Shown here: positions 34,079 to 43,037 of the stretch, one piece after another
Layout of the letters: each line of letters begins with the position of its first letter
How positions within the stretch are numbered: the first letter of the stretch is position 1
Assembly: GCF_000725485.1 (NCBI RefSeq)
Contig: NZ_JOAG01000063.1
Location: 1 to 64,000 of the forward strand
Reading direction: 5' to 3'
DNA from: Nonomuraea candida
GTDB taxonomy: Bacteria; Actinomycetota; Actinomycetes; Streptosporangiales; Streptosporangiaceae
DNA: 64,000 nucleotides
Notes under the pieces: generated by a model
The model's input: only the letters and a program-made list of their open reading frames with translations
What the model was told of the DNA's origin: nothing
Database searches by the model: none
Made by a program: the position numbers and the translations under genes

Positions 34079-34576
34079 TTCTGAGACGAGATGCGCGACG
34101 GTCGCTGCCCGCCCCTCACCATGGCTGGCCCTGCCTCCTCTTTCCCAAGCCGACGAAGAAAGCCGGCCCGTGAGCGCCGGCCGATGGGGCCATCCGCCAT
34201 CCTGCTCGCCGTTGACCTGGTGATCCTTGCGTTGCGTGATCGCGTTCGTATGTGGTGCTCGTCGAACGTGGCATTGAGTCGTACACCTCGCCCAGGCGCT
34301 GCGGGGCGGCTGCACCTCGCCAGGGCCGTGGCATGCCAGCCCGGCCGACCATGCCGGTCGTCAGCGCGTGCGGTCTCGGCGGGCGCTGAGAGGAATCGGA
34401 GTGAACAGGTCCGCCGAGCTGTTTCATGCCGATCCTGACGATCGAACGGTTGGGGTGGCCGGAATACCGTTTTCATCCGACAGCATGACGTGAGGAACAG
34501 TGGCGTGGCAATGTGAAGGAGTAAGAACCCGAGCCTGACGGGGCACGGCTCACGTACCACCTCGGTGGAGGTCCTC
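34079..34576. other. Gap upstream of the first WXG100 cassette
   Basis: 498 bases without a convincing gene. A hairpin GCCGGC/GCCGGC with 8-base loop (34162-34181) follows the tetR gene. The frames in both directions look non-coding; composition becomes less GC-rich toward the right. The cassette promoter should lie near 34480-34560. Confidence 0.45.
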
Positions 34577-34828
34577 ATGCCTACTCGTGCCGAGTTGCTG
34601 GACGTACTGCGTCGCGTACAGGAGATATCGGACCAGCACTGGCATTCCCTGGATCGGCCGCTGTTGCAAATGTCGAGCGGACGCACATGGACGGGTCCGG
34701 CCGCCGACAGATTCGCCGATGATCTGGCTCATCAGCGTGCGGAGGTGTGGAGAGGGCTTCGCGGGATCATCGAACATCTCAACGAGACAATCTCTACTCT
34801 GACTGTGATGGGGCCAAGAGACGAATGA
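34577..34828 (+). CDS. WXG100-like small protein, cassette copy 1
   Basis: 83 residues from ATG 34577 with GGAGG at 34567-34571. Two predicted helices flank a Trp-x-Gly turn (TWTGPAADRF; Trp38-Thr39-Gly40), the hallmark of ESAT-6/WXG100 proteins, and the length fits. Such proteins form helical-hairpin dimers and travel through ESX/type VII secretion or partner larger proteins. No ESX core gene is in the window. The stop overlaps the next start (ATGA), so it is co-translated with the large protein. Confidence 0.75.
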   Translation: MPTRAELLDVLRRVQEISDQHWHSLDRPLLQMSSGRTWTGPAADRFADDLAHQRAEVWRGLRGIIEHLNETISTLTVMGPRDE

Positions 34829-36903
34829 CCTTCTCATCGATCGACCCCAGAGAAATGCACCAACTTGGATCCAGCGTGCAAAATGCAGGAAAAGGGCTGG
34901 CCGAATGTGCTGCACAACTCCGGGTGATTCTGAACGAGGTCGAGCTCACGCACCCCGGCGTGGTGGCGATCGGCCGGGCAGGGCAGTGGCTGACCGAGCA
35001 GGCGCCTGACCTCTACAGACGGCGCGACCTCGCGTACGAGGCCGAGAAGATCGATGTGGACGTCTTCGGCAATCCGCTCCCCGGCAAAGTCGTCCCTCCT
35101 GGGATGACCAGGATCGACGAGTCGAGAATGATCTCCGGCAAGGTGCGTGCCGACGCCCGGCATGTGGCCTCACTGGTCGCCGCCGCCGCACGCGGCGACG
35201 CAAGGGCGCGCGAGAATCTGGCTGCTTATGAGGGGCGGCTGTCCGACCCGCAATTCGCCACGGCTCTCATCGAACAACTCGGTCCGCGAGGCCTCCTTGA
35301 GATCCCCGCCATCATGGGCACGCGGGTGCGCAAGACGCTCGATGCCGATCCTGATTCGGCGGAGAGTGTCCGGCGCCAGAATCGTGATGTCCTGTCCATG
35401 CTGAGCAGGGCGCTGGCCACAGCCACCAACGTGAACAATACGGTGCACGTGGGCCGGAAATTCACGGAGGAGTTGAAGCGGCAGGGGCGTGCGGAGATAC
35501 CGGCTCCCGACATGGGCGGGCTGACGAACCCCGGTTATTGGTCACTCGGTCAGGTCCTCGCGGCGGCACCCGACCAGGCTTACAGCGAGTGGTTCATGAG
35601 AACCGTCGGCCAGGACATGATTCGCTGGGATCGCGACTATCTGAGAGCGCACCGCACACGCTTCCTGCCCAAAGACACCGACGTCTACAACTTGCCCGCT
35701 CCCATCGACACCCGGCCGTTCCAGGGATCCTCCGTCGTGGGCGCCGCCGACCCGATCGCCGCGCTGATGAATATCGCGAGCACCTCGAGAGAGCGTGCCC
35801 AGGCCCTGCTCGACGACAAGGACCTGATGAAATACCTGCTGGGTGAGCGTCGCGCGCAGTGGGAAATGGGGGATCGAGGCGAGTCGCTGGGCGCCACCAT
35901 GGAAGCCGCCATGAAAGAAGCGGATGCTGATTCCAAGCGGTTGGCGGTGTGGGCCGGTCAGATACTCGCGGACCAGATCAAGGCGGGGATTTCGGTCAGT
36001 GACACGGGAGATGTCACGATCAAGAATCCATCGGAGTTCGACCGGCTCTCCGGCATTCGTGACAACATGGGCCGAATCATGGCCGAGCACTCCGACGACA
36101 TCGTGTTCTCTTACTTCATCGCCCCGAAGCGAGCAGCAGGCGAGCCGACGGGAGATGTCGAAGGAAAGACCACCGCGCGTTTCAATCCGACCGACCTCGA
36201 TCTCGTCATGCTGGACGTGGCCATCGACGATCAGGGCTACGAAGCCCTGCTCCGCGGCGAGATCGCGGACATGCGGGGCAAGATCGATGAAGCGATGGCC
36301 ACGGGGAACGGAAAGAAGCTGGATAATGTCATCGCGCTCAACTCCAAAGCGATGGGGCATCTGCTGGAGGCGCGCAGGATAGCGCTCGTCAGCCGGGGCA
36401 AGGAGGCAGATGCCGCCGATGAGGAGTTGCGGAAACTGATCGAGAACGGCATCGGTCTCGTTCCGGTTCCTTTCGCTGAAAGGGTCGGAAAGCTCGGGGT
36501 AAAAGCGGCCGGAACCATTTATGAGAGCTTCGTCCAGGGCGGTTACAAGCAGGCCGGCGACTGGCTCGCAAAGAACAGCGGCCATGCCGGCAAGAAAGCA
36601 TCCAAGGCATTCAGTGAGGCGGCAACGAACGACATCGCCGCCCAGGAGTTGGTGAAGCAGATGCTCGCATCTTCCACGGTGGCTCATGGCGCTTATGATC
36701 GCGAGGATCTCAAGAGAAGCTTCGTGATCGGAGACCCGCCGCGGGTGAAAGATCCTCGTGACATGACCGAAGCGGAGTACGAGAGCTTCCTCCGTTGGAT
36801 GGCCGACAACACTACGATGCCGGCCGATTTCACGGAGGCGCAGGAGAGCGCCTCGGTAGGGGGCGAGGAATTCCGCGACAACCTCAAAGCCGCGGTCAAA
36901 TGA
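34825..36903 (+). CDS. Large protein of unknown function, cassette copy 1 (DUF6571-like)
   Basis: 692 residues, no signal peptide or membrane segment except a short hydrophobic stretch near 550. The N terminus is helical (MHQLGSSVQNAGKGLAECAA) and could pair with the WXG100 partner. It is clearly paralogous to the 685-residue protein at 61825-63882: both contain DRLSG/F..MGRIMA.H, MGHLLE.RR.AL.S and a C-terminal SFV..DPP..K segment followed by a FLRWMADNT-like helix. It resembles actinobacterial proteins assigned to DUF6571, a name I give from memory. Codon use is less GC-extreme than neighbours. Possible secreted effector or structural protein; function unknown. Confidence 0.8.
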   Translation: MTFSSIDPREMHQLGSSVQNAGKGLAECAAQLRVILNEVELTHPGVVAIGRAGQWLTEQAPDLYRRRDLAYEAEKIDVDVFGNPLPGKVVPPGMTRIDESRMISGKVRADARHVASLVAAAARGDARARENLAAYEGRLSDPQFATALIEQLGPRGLLEIPAIMGTRVRKTLDADPDSAESVRRQNRDVLSMLSRALATATNVNNTVHVGRKFTEELKRQGRAEIPAPDMGGLTNPGYWSLGQVLAAAPDQAYSEWFMRTVGQDMIRWDRDYLRAHRTRFLPKDTDVYNLPAPIDTRPFQGSSVVGAADPIAALMNIASTSRERAQALLDDKDLMKYLLGERRAQWEMGDRGESLGATMEAAMKEADADSKRLAVWAGQILADQIKAGISVSDTGDVTIKNPSEFDRLSGIRDNMGRIMAEHSDDIVFSYFIAPKRAAGEPTGDVEGKTTARFNPTDLDLVMLDVAIDDQGYEALLRGEIADMRGKIDEAMATGNGKKLDNVIALNSKAMGHLLEARRIALVSRGKEADAADEELRKLIENGIGLVPVPFAERVGKLGVKAAGTIYESFVQGGYKQAGDWLAKNSGHAGKKASKAFSEAATNDIAAQELVKQMLASSTVAHGAYDREDLKRSFVIGDPPRVKDPRDMTEAEYESFLRWMADNTTMPADFTEAQESASVGGEEFRDNLKAAVK

Positions 36904-37490
36904 GCAGGCTGCCAGGCTGGCTCCGCGTGGCCGTTGCCGTGATGGTGATCGCCGCATGCACGCCGGACAAGCCCGTGGCCGATCCGCTGCCCGATCCTGC
37001 CCGGCCCGAGCGTGGTTCCGTGGCCGACCGGCCCCCCTACCTTTGCTATTTCATTCCCCAGGCGGCGGTGGCCGACCTCACTGGCTACACCGGCTCGTAC
37101 AGGGTTGGTGACGACAAACGCGATCCCGTCGGGCACGACTGCGTCATCTCGAACGAAGAGCAGAGCCTCTTCATCACGAGCTACGACGTCACACGCTCTC
37201 GGAAAACCATCGATCGTTATCTCGAGTGGGCGAAGGAGAGCAACCCGGCCGAGCTTCCCGAGAAGCTGGGCAGAGGGTTGATCGCCGACTTCGAGATCCG
37301 CGCCAATCCGTACCGGACGGTGGAAGCCTGGTTCCGCTGTGGTTCCAACGACTCGCTCATCGCCATCACCGTCAAACGAAATCCGGCACGGGACCAGGAC
37401 CACGACCTGGTTCAGCTCATGGAGATAGCTCAGCGGCGGTTCGCCGAGATGTTCACCTGCGAACCCGGCGGCCCGCCGTCCACTGAGTGA
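36900..37490 (+). CDS. Four-cysteine lipoprotein, cassette copy 1
   Basis: 196 residues; ATG overlaps the preceding stop (ATGA). Signal peptide GWLRVAVAVMVIAAC with lipobox VIAAC, so Cys20 is the lipid anchor. After a Pro-rich tether, the domain has four Cys in the pattern LCYFIPQ, HDCVI, FRCGS, FTCEP, and the phrase LPEKLGRGLIA. The lipoprotein at 61245-61823 has the same pattern and phrase. Envelope-located partner of the large protein; could be an immunity or receptor protein, but that is a guess from gene order. Confidence 0.82.
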   Translation: MSRLPGWLRVAVAVMVIAACTPDKPVADPLPDPARPERGSVADRPPYLCYFIPQAAVADLTGYTGSYRVGDDKRDPVGHDCVISNEEQSLFITSYDVTRSRKTIDRYLEWAKESNPAELPEKLGRGLIADFEIRANPYRTVEAWFRCGSNDSLIAITVKRNPARDQDHDLVQLMEIAQRRFAEMFTCEPGGPPSTE

Positions 37491-37699
37491 CCCGCCCTGG
37501 CGCACGGTCCGGCGCGCACGCTCGCGATGCCGGCGTTCGGGGGACCATGTGAAGTAGTTCCTGGTAAGTGGACTGATCACTGTCCTCACGAGGAGCTTCG
37601 GGTGATGTTCTGTCGCGTCACCCTTGGTTTGTCGCGGGAATGCTGAGCTACGGGGACGCCGGTGATCGAGGGGGCGGCCTCCCGGCAGCGGGGCGGGGG

Positions 37700-38275
37700 T
37701 CAGGAGCGCTTCGCCGTGCGGTGGAGGCGGAGGGCGGAGATGAGAAAGAAGACGCCGCCGGCGGTCGCGTACCCGGCGAGGCTGGTCAGCGCCGCGGCCG
37801 GCGTACCGGCCTGGAGGATGAACGTCGTCCCGGCGATCGTGGAGATCGCTCCGCTGAGGATCATCGGCCACTGACCGCCGAGCGTGCGGCGGCTGACGGC
37901 CACGATGAGCTGCACGATTCCGGCGGTGATGGCCCAGGCGCCCCAGACGCGCAGCACCGCGGGCACGCCCGTGGCGGCCGTGGCGGCCAGGCCGATGGCG
38001 GCGAGCAGGCTGAGGGTCAGGTTCACGTACAGGGCCGCGGCGGGGCGCGCGGCTCCGGAGGAGCGCAGGTCGATGACGGCCGCGGTGACGTCGAACAGCG
38101 GATAGATCACGAGCAGGACCACGCTCACCGGACCGGTGGCCGGCCCGGTCAGGAACAGCAGGACCGCCCAGACGAGGGCGAACCCGAATCGCATCACATA
38201 GAGATTCCGCAACGCCGCAGCGGCGGGACGGGCGTTCGGGGCGGCGTCGGCGCCGGTGTCGGAGGGGGCGTTCAT
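37700..38275 (-). CDS. Six-helix membrane protein (DUF308/HdeD-like)
   Basis: 191 residues from ATG 38275 (AAGGAC upstream). Six hydrophobic segments in three pairs, with short loops, e.g. VWAVLLFLTGPATGPVSVVL, AGIVQLIVAV, TSLAGYATAGGVFFLIS. The arrangement resembles HdeD/DUF308 small membrane proteins linked to stress or envelope functions. It is divergent from a TetR regulator with a 24-bp palindrome between them, indicating TetR control. Function not known. Confidence 0.75.
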   Translation of the reverse strand: MNAPSDTGADAAPNARPAAAALRNLYVMRFGFALVWAVLLFLTGPATGPVSVVLLVIYPLFDVTAAVIDLRSSGAARPAAALYVNLTLSLLAAIGLAATAATGVPAVLRVWGAWAITAGIVQLIVAVSRRTLGGQWPMILSGAISTIAGTTFILQAGTPAAALTSLAGYATAGGVFFLISALRLHRTAKRS

Positions 38276-38333
38276 TCTCGTCCTTCTCATCTCGCAGTAC
38301 GGCTCTCGCGGGACGGACTCCGCAGGCCAGATA

Positions 38334-38357
38334 GGTAGAATGACTAGTAACTCTACC
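38334..38357. promoter_or_regulatory. Operator between membrane protein and tetR genes
   Basis: GGTAGA (38334-38339) and TCTACC (38352-38357) flank a centre with ACTAGT; 18 of 24 bases form a dyad. It lies 58 bases from one start and 59 from the other. Confidence 0.75.
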
Positions 38358-38416
38358 GGCGTTGACGTTAGCCCGGCGGTGAGGTCCGGCGCAAGGGGCG
38401 ATGAGGAAGGACGCGT

Positions 38417-39001
38417 ATGATCTCGGGCATGACCAGCCCCATGCGCGAGCGACTCCTCGAAGCGGCGAGCGAGCTGTTCTACGCGCACGGGCTGCGTGCG
38501 GTGAGCGTCGACAAGGTCATCGACCTGGCCGGCACGACGAAGGTGACGTTCTATCGGCACTTCAAGAGCAAGGACGAGCTGGTCGTCGCATACCTCGAAC
38601 GCCGCGCCGCGCTGGAGCGGGACGGCATCGGCGGAGCGATGAAGCAGGGCGACGGTGACGTCGACGCCACCCTGCGCGTGATCTCCGAGGCGATCGGGGC
38701 TCTTGCCTGCGCGCCCGGCTTCCGCGGTTGCCCCTTCATCAACGCGGCCGCCGAATATCCTGACCCGGACAGCCCGATCCGCAGGGCCGTCGACGCGCAT
38801 CGCCGCTGGAACAAGGCGACGTTCGAGCAGCTCATCGCTCCACTCGGCATCCCGAACCCCGTGGAGGTCGCCGACGACCTCATGCTGATCCGCGACGGAG
38901 CCATGGTCGCCGGATACCTCGACCAGCCGGCAACCGTCGCCGCCTCATTCCTCCGCAGCAGCCAGGCCGTCATCCGCGCCGGCAACCCGCCGCGAAGCTG
39001 A
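38417..39001 (+). CDS. TetR-family regulator
   Basis: 194 residues; ATG 38417 has GAGGAAGGA upstream. HTH: RERLLEAASELFYAHGLRAV then SVDKVIDLAGTTKVTFYRHF. The ligand domain contains GCPFINAAAEYPDPDSPIR, typical of the TetR_C-type regulators of small oxidative-stress or efflux genes. Presumed repressor of the divergent membrane protein and itself. Confidence 0.9.
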   Translation: MISGMTSPMRERLLEAASELFYAHGLRAVSVDKVIDLAGTTKVTFYRHFKSKDELVVAYLERRAALERDGIGGAMKQGDGDVDATLRVISEAIGALACAPGFRGCPFINAAAEYPDPDSPIRRAVDAHRRWNKATFEQLIAPLGIPNPVEVADDLMLIRDGAMVAGYLDQPATVAASFLRSSQAVIRAGNPPRS

Positions 39002-39128
39002 GCGACCCGCCTCCGCCGGCATCGCTCGCCCCGTCCGCCCCGCCAAAGAAACCTGCTCAAGCCTCCGGAGCCGCAGCCGTTGCCGGAGCCGCAGCCGAGC
39101 AGCGACGAGAGCTACTGGCAGCTGCGCA

Positions 39129-39856
39129 TCAGCGTCCTGGCGGCGCGATCACGCCGGTGTGGGACACCCTCAACACCTTCACCAGACCGCCAGGACGCTC
39201 CACCACCACCACCTCCCGCCGCACGCGCAGGGGCCGGCCGTCTACGAACCCCGGCCGTTGACCACCGCGTCGGTGTGGAGGTTCAGGATCCGGTGGACCT
39301 GGCTGGGTGTGCGGATCTCGACGGCGTGAGGAGGGACCCCGGCCTCTGCGTAGGTGCACGCCGATGAGGGCCGGTTGGGAAGACGGCTCCGGCGGTGCGC
39401 CTCCGCGCTGTCCACGTGCCACACGCTCGCCCGCAGTGACAGCGACTCCACCAACCACAGCTGGTAGGTGTCGCGGTGCTCGGCAAGGTGGGTGATGTAG
39501 TGAGGAAGCACGGTCTCGGCGACCGTCTCGGCCGTGTCGCCCAGGGCGGTGCCGTCGGAGTGCTCGCCGGGCGCCCGGTGCCAGCCTCTGGAGTGCTGGT
39601 CGCAGTATTCGATGAGGTACGCGAATCGGTCCGCGACCTCGGGCGAGTCGAACTCACCGAGTTGTTCGGCCGCCTGCGCCGACAGCCGAGCCCAGTCGGC
39701 GATCCCGGCGTACAACGCCGCCCGCCGCCCGGCCGGCGGAGCGTCGTGGTGGGTGGCGGTCTCGTCCAGGTGCGGCATGTTGAGCAGCGCCGCCACCTGA
39801 TGGAGCCTGCGGAGAGGGACCAGACGGTCCCGCACATCCGTGAGATCCTTCGTCAC
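39129..39856 (-). pseudogene. Hypothetical protein with a 3' frameshift
   Basis: The frame from 39856 gives 204 residues (MTKDLTDVRDRLVPLRRLHQ onward), with helical segments and a sensible composition, ending at TAG 39242 after AVVNGRGS. In another frame the sequence continues GFVDGRPLRVRREVVVVERP then GGLVKVLRVSHTGVI, to a stop at 39129, and reads like a beta-strand-rich continuation. Adding one G in the G run near 39247 joins them into about 242 residues. No known family. Either a sequencing error or recent decay. Confidence 0.5.
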
Positions 39857-40304
39857 GGCCCTCAGTCTGAGGGCTCCCCAGACGCCCGGTCAGGAAAAGC
39901 CCAAAAGATCTTCCTGACAATCTCCAGGAGCCTGTGATTCTGTCAAGCCGCGCTGTACGGGCTGGACGACGATCCCCGGATCAATCCTGACGTTCAGGCG
40001 GCAACTGCGGGCGGCTCCCTCTCGCACAAGTAACCCTTTCGGGTTTTTGTCGCCTTTCGTGGCAGACTGTCCGAAATTAGTTTGGTGACTCGTTCATGAG
40101 GCGGCTGGCGCTCGCAAACATGAGACGCCCGGGTGTAGGTGGCGCTTCGCTTGCAGGGCTGACGCCTACATGTCCAAAGCGCAGATGAACAGCAAGTGGG
40201 TGGGTCATGACCTGTGGGCGTGAAACGTCGACGAGTTATGAGACGATCTAGGTAGGGACAAAGTTGGCAGTTGCGCGTATTGTCTCTCTCGCACCCGGCG
40301 TCAC
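39857..40304. other. Lower-GC gap left of the nuclease pair
   Basis: 448 bases with visibly lower GC than the left flank. Contains an intrinsic terminator (below). No reading frame looks coding. The change in composition here marks the left edge of the nuclease islet. Confidence 0.45.
40032..40048 (+). terminator. Classic intrinsic terminator
   Basis: AACCC-TTTC-GGGTT followed by a T run. Such T-tailed hairpins are rare in this GC-rich DNA, and no plus-strand gene ends nearby, so it may shield the nuclease islet from read-through. Confidence 0.55.
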
Positions 40305-41279
40305 ATGGGAGAGGACTTGGTGGAGAGTCGGCTCATACCGATCAACGCAGTGATCAGCCTTGCGACGCCGGACGGTATCAACCCCGCCGTTCTTGCAGAT
40401 CAGGGTTATCGTGTGGCGGGTCTCGAGGTGCCCGTGGGGAAGTCGGGAAGCTCGGTAGTCGTGGACGTGGTCTTGGCAAACGGAGACACCGGTCACGTCT
40501 TGGCGATTGAGGCTAAGTGTGGGGGAAACGTAGAAGACGCACAGTGTGTCAGGTATGCCGCGCTTGATCCCGCTGATGTTGTTCGCAACGCCTACATTGA
40601 TCTATACCGTCGGGTGCCACCTACACTCGATGTGATCTATGCCTGCCTTGGTGCACATGTCGATCGCATACGCCTAGGGTTGGAGACCGCCGGGGTGCCG
40701 TTCCCCATACTGGCGGTTCACGATGATAAGATTCTGCTAGAAGGAAGTGCACTTCCGGAGCCATTGCGCTCCATCTTCAGAACGCCAGTGAAGTTGATGG
40801 CATCTCCCTCGCGCCATGTGCCTTTCGACGCGGAATCCAGCGTAGAGATCATCGAGCCGTATGTGCAGACCGCTCTGGTCGCAGCCTTGGCGCAAAGCCG
40901 GACAGAGATCAGTCTTGCGGCCCTGGCCGAGCAGTCCATCCGACACTTCGCGTTGTTCAGCCGGCCAGCCCAGACTGCCCTCAAGCGAAAGGTGGGTGAA
41001 GCGGCGAGGCGCATCGCCGAGCGGGACGCCTCAACGTTCGAGTACCACGGCCCTCCCCCCAACCGTGATGGCTGGGTGACGTTGCTGAAAACCCCGGAGG
41101 CCAACGACCCTCGAGGGCGTACTCAGGGCTACCAGGCCCTCGTTCGCCCAGGTCAGTCGAGACGTAGTCGTAGAAGGTCGGTTATCATAGAGGGCCAGAT
41201 GAACCTTCTGGAAGAGCTGGACAAGGCGGACGAAGGGGCGCGCAACAGTCGCGAAGAGCAAGCTGAGGAGACTCCATGA
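40305..41279 (+). CDS. PD-(D/E)XK nuclease-like protein (RecB/Cas4-type motif)
   Basis: 324 residues from ATG 40305. Residues 45-90 show the nuclease core: Asp54 in VVVDVVLANG, Glu69-x-Lys71 in LAIEAKCGG, then Gln80-x-x-x-Tyr84 (QCVRY), the QxxxY motif of RecB-family exonucleases. The region after 180 is helical with a basic tail (RRSRRRS) and an acidic, Glu-rich end. No helicase or methylase is adjacent. The stop overlaps the next start (ATGA). Composition is lower in GC than the flanks. A DNA-cutting role, probably in defence, is inferred from the motif, pairing and setting; not a recognised named system. Confidence 0.7.
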   Translation: MGEDLVESRLIPINAVISLATPDGINPAVLADQGYRVAGLEVPVGKSGSSVVVDVVLANGDTGHVLAIEAKCGGNVEDAQCVRYAALDPADVVRNAYIDLYRRVPPTLDVIYACLGAHVDRIRLGLETAGVPFPILAVHDDKILLEGSALPEPLRSIFRTPVKLMASPSRHVPFDAESSVEIIEPYVQTALVAALAQSRTEISLAALAEQSIRHFALFSRPAQTALKRKVGEAARRIAERDASTFEYHGPPPNRDGWVTLLKTPEANDPRGRTQGYQALVRPGQSRRSRRRSVIIEGQMNLLEELDKADEGARNSREEQAEETP

Positions 41280-42343
41280 CCGCCCGTGCACAGATGGCTG
41301 AGTTCCTCGCTATGAATGCGAGTTCGCCGACGAAGACTTTTGTTTTGGAAGCGCACCCAAAGGGCGAGCCGGCTGCCCTTCTCGCTGGTTTCTCTGACGT
41401 GAAGAGCCTTACTGCCACCGATGATGCGTATCTGTTCAAGCTCAGTACGGCTGAAGGTGTCTTCTGGGTGGATCAGCTCGATGAACGGTTCTGGAGCTTC
41501 CATACTGATATGCCAACAGATGCGGCTGGGTCATACCTGAACAAGCAGGTCAGCAACCGCCGTGATCTCGACTGGTTGTGGCTGCCTTCCGAGCACTTGC
41601 GTGATCCTTGGCCGGGGGCGCAGAGACGCAAGACTCGGACCAAGTTCGAGGGCACGAAGCTGCTGGGTGGGACATCATCAGAATTCGACGACCTCAAACT
41701 GCAGGCTTCGGGGCAGGGTGCTGTACTCCTGGACAGATTTCTGCACCAAGAGGGTCTGCGGGCGGCTGCGGCTTACGATGCCGTCGAGGTCGTGGTCGAA
41801 GACGATATATACGGGATAATTCGGGAAGGCGTGAATCGAAGAGGGCGTTTTGCCGTGTCCGGAGACTCGCTTGAGTTGCATTTCCAGTTCGTGCAGAACA
41901 TCGTCGATCGATATCGAAGCCTGGTGACGCTGGCAGAACAGAAGTCCATTTGCTGGCGTCATGTCAACGAGGACGATCCGGACGCCGGCGCACGGCTCAC
42001 GGGCGGGCCGATCGGTATCCGGTTCTCTCGATCGATACCGGATCTCGAGGTGTTCATCGATGAGCTGTTCTCTTCTCGTGACCCGTTCCGGCTGTGGGGG
42101 ATTGCCAAGGTTTCCGGCGACGAGGCTGAAGTGGAAGCCGTTGACCTGCATGTAGGCGAGCAGCTCTCCTTCGACATCGGCGAGCAATGGATGCGCGTCT
42201 ACCTCAGGAGCGGCGGCTGTGGTAATACGATCGCCCGTCTAGTCAGCAACCTCCAGCATCGCTTCGATGCTGCACTATCCTTCACTGACCCTGAACTTCA
42301 GGCTGCTCTACAAGCTTCGCCCTTGGCGAGTTCCTCGTTATAG
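41276..42343 (+). CDS. Unknown partner protein of the nuclease
   Basis: 355 residues; ATGA overlap with the nuclease. No signal peptide or membrane helix. The N-terminal 150 residues are rich in Trp, Asp and Phe (VFWVDQLDERFWSFHTDMP; LDWLWLPSEH), the middle has VVVEDDIYGIIREGV, and the C-terminal third contains GGCGNTIARLVSNLQHRFD. I recognise no domain. It could be a specificity, sensor or immunity subunit. Codon use is like the nuclease, with many non-GC third positions, so both were probably acquired together. Confidence 0.65.
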   Translation: MTARAQMAEFLAMNASSPTKTFVLEAHPKGEPAALLAGFSDVKSLTATDDAYLFKLSTAEGVFWVDQLDERFWSFHTDMPTDAAGSYLNKQVSNRRDLDWLWLPSEHLRDPWPGAQRRKTRTKFEGTKLLGGTSSEFDDLKLQASGQGAVLLDRFLHQEGLRAAAAYDAVEVVVEDDIYGIIREGVNRRGRFAVSGDSLELHFQFVQNIVDRYRSLVTLAEQKSICWRHVNEDDPDAGARLTGGPIGIRFSRSIPDLEVFIDELFSSRDPFRLWGIAKVSGDEAEVEAVDLHVGEQLSFDIGEQWMRVYLRSGGCGNTIARLVSNLQHRFDAALSFTDPELQAALQASPLASSSL

Positions 42344-43037
42344 GGGATACCAGCGCCAGATTGTAACGAATCAGTGGTGCGGGCATGGTGGCGGAGGAAC
42401 TGAGCGCCCTGCTGTGTCCGCCTTTGAGCAGACTGAGATGCGGCATCAGGGCGGTGTGCGGTAGCTGACTCAGCACCTCGACTTTTCACAGGGCCACCAC
42501 TCAAGGTGACCGATTCACCGGTGGCACTGAGGAGGACAAGGACCAGAGGGCATGTCTCAGCGGACCCTCGGACACGTGCAGGGCTTGGACATGCCCTGCA
42601 CGTCCTGGAGGGCGTCGCCGCGGAGGGTAAGGAGCGAATCGCCTTCGAGGGTCAGAGAGAAGGCCCTCTCACGGAGGTGAGCAAGGCTGTGAACGCCCTT
42701 GCGCCTGACGAGCTTCAACCGATCATGAACCGGCTGAACCTGCGCAAGTCGCCAGGCCGAACGCCACCCCGGCGATGATGGCGGTAATGATCACCCATTC
42801 CCCTGCTGACGCGCCCCGGTCCGGGGCGGTGTGGGCATGCCGGATTCGCCGCTGCATGAATGCTTGCCAACGGATCACCAGGGGACGCTTCATGACCATC
42901 CGATACTCGAAGAAGCTGAATGATTACCCAAAGTTAGCCTCTCCGTTCCATGAAGACCAGGAGATCAGCAGGCGCTCTGGCCCTGGGAGTGGAGGCACCT
43001 CTACGACAGGGAGCGGCAGGCGTCGGTGGTCGTGGTG
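42344..43037. other. Gap right of the nuclease pair
   Basis: 694 bases. A 90-residue frame at 42506-42778 (GTG start, no Shine-Dalgarno) has a plausible helical end (TEVSKAVNALAPDELQPIMN) and could be a remnant, but support is weak. Two other short frames look random. GC rises again toward 43000, giving the islet's right edge. Confidence 0.4.

Noticed and set aside
34079..34576. Degraded transposase upstream of the WXG cassette
   Set aside because: Minus-strand frame has some protein-like stretches but no recognisable transposase motif or terminal repeats.
42506..42778. 90-codon ORF right of the nuclease pair
   Set aside because: No ribosome site and no family; kept only as a note in the gap entry.
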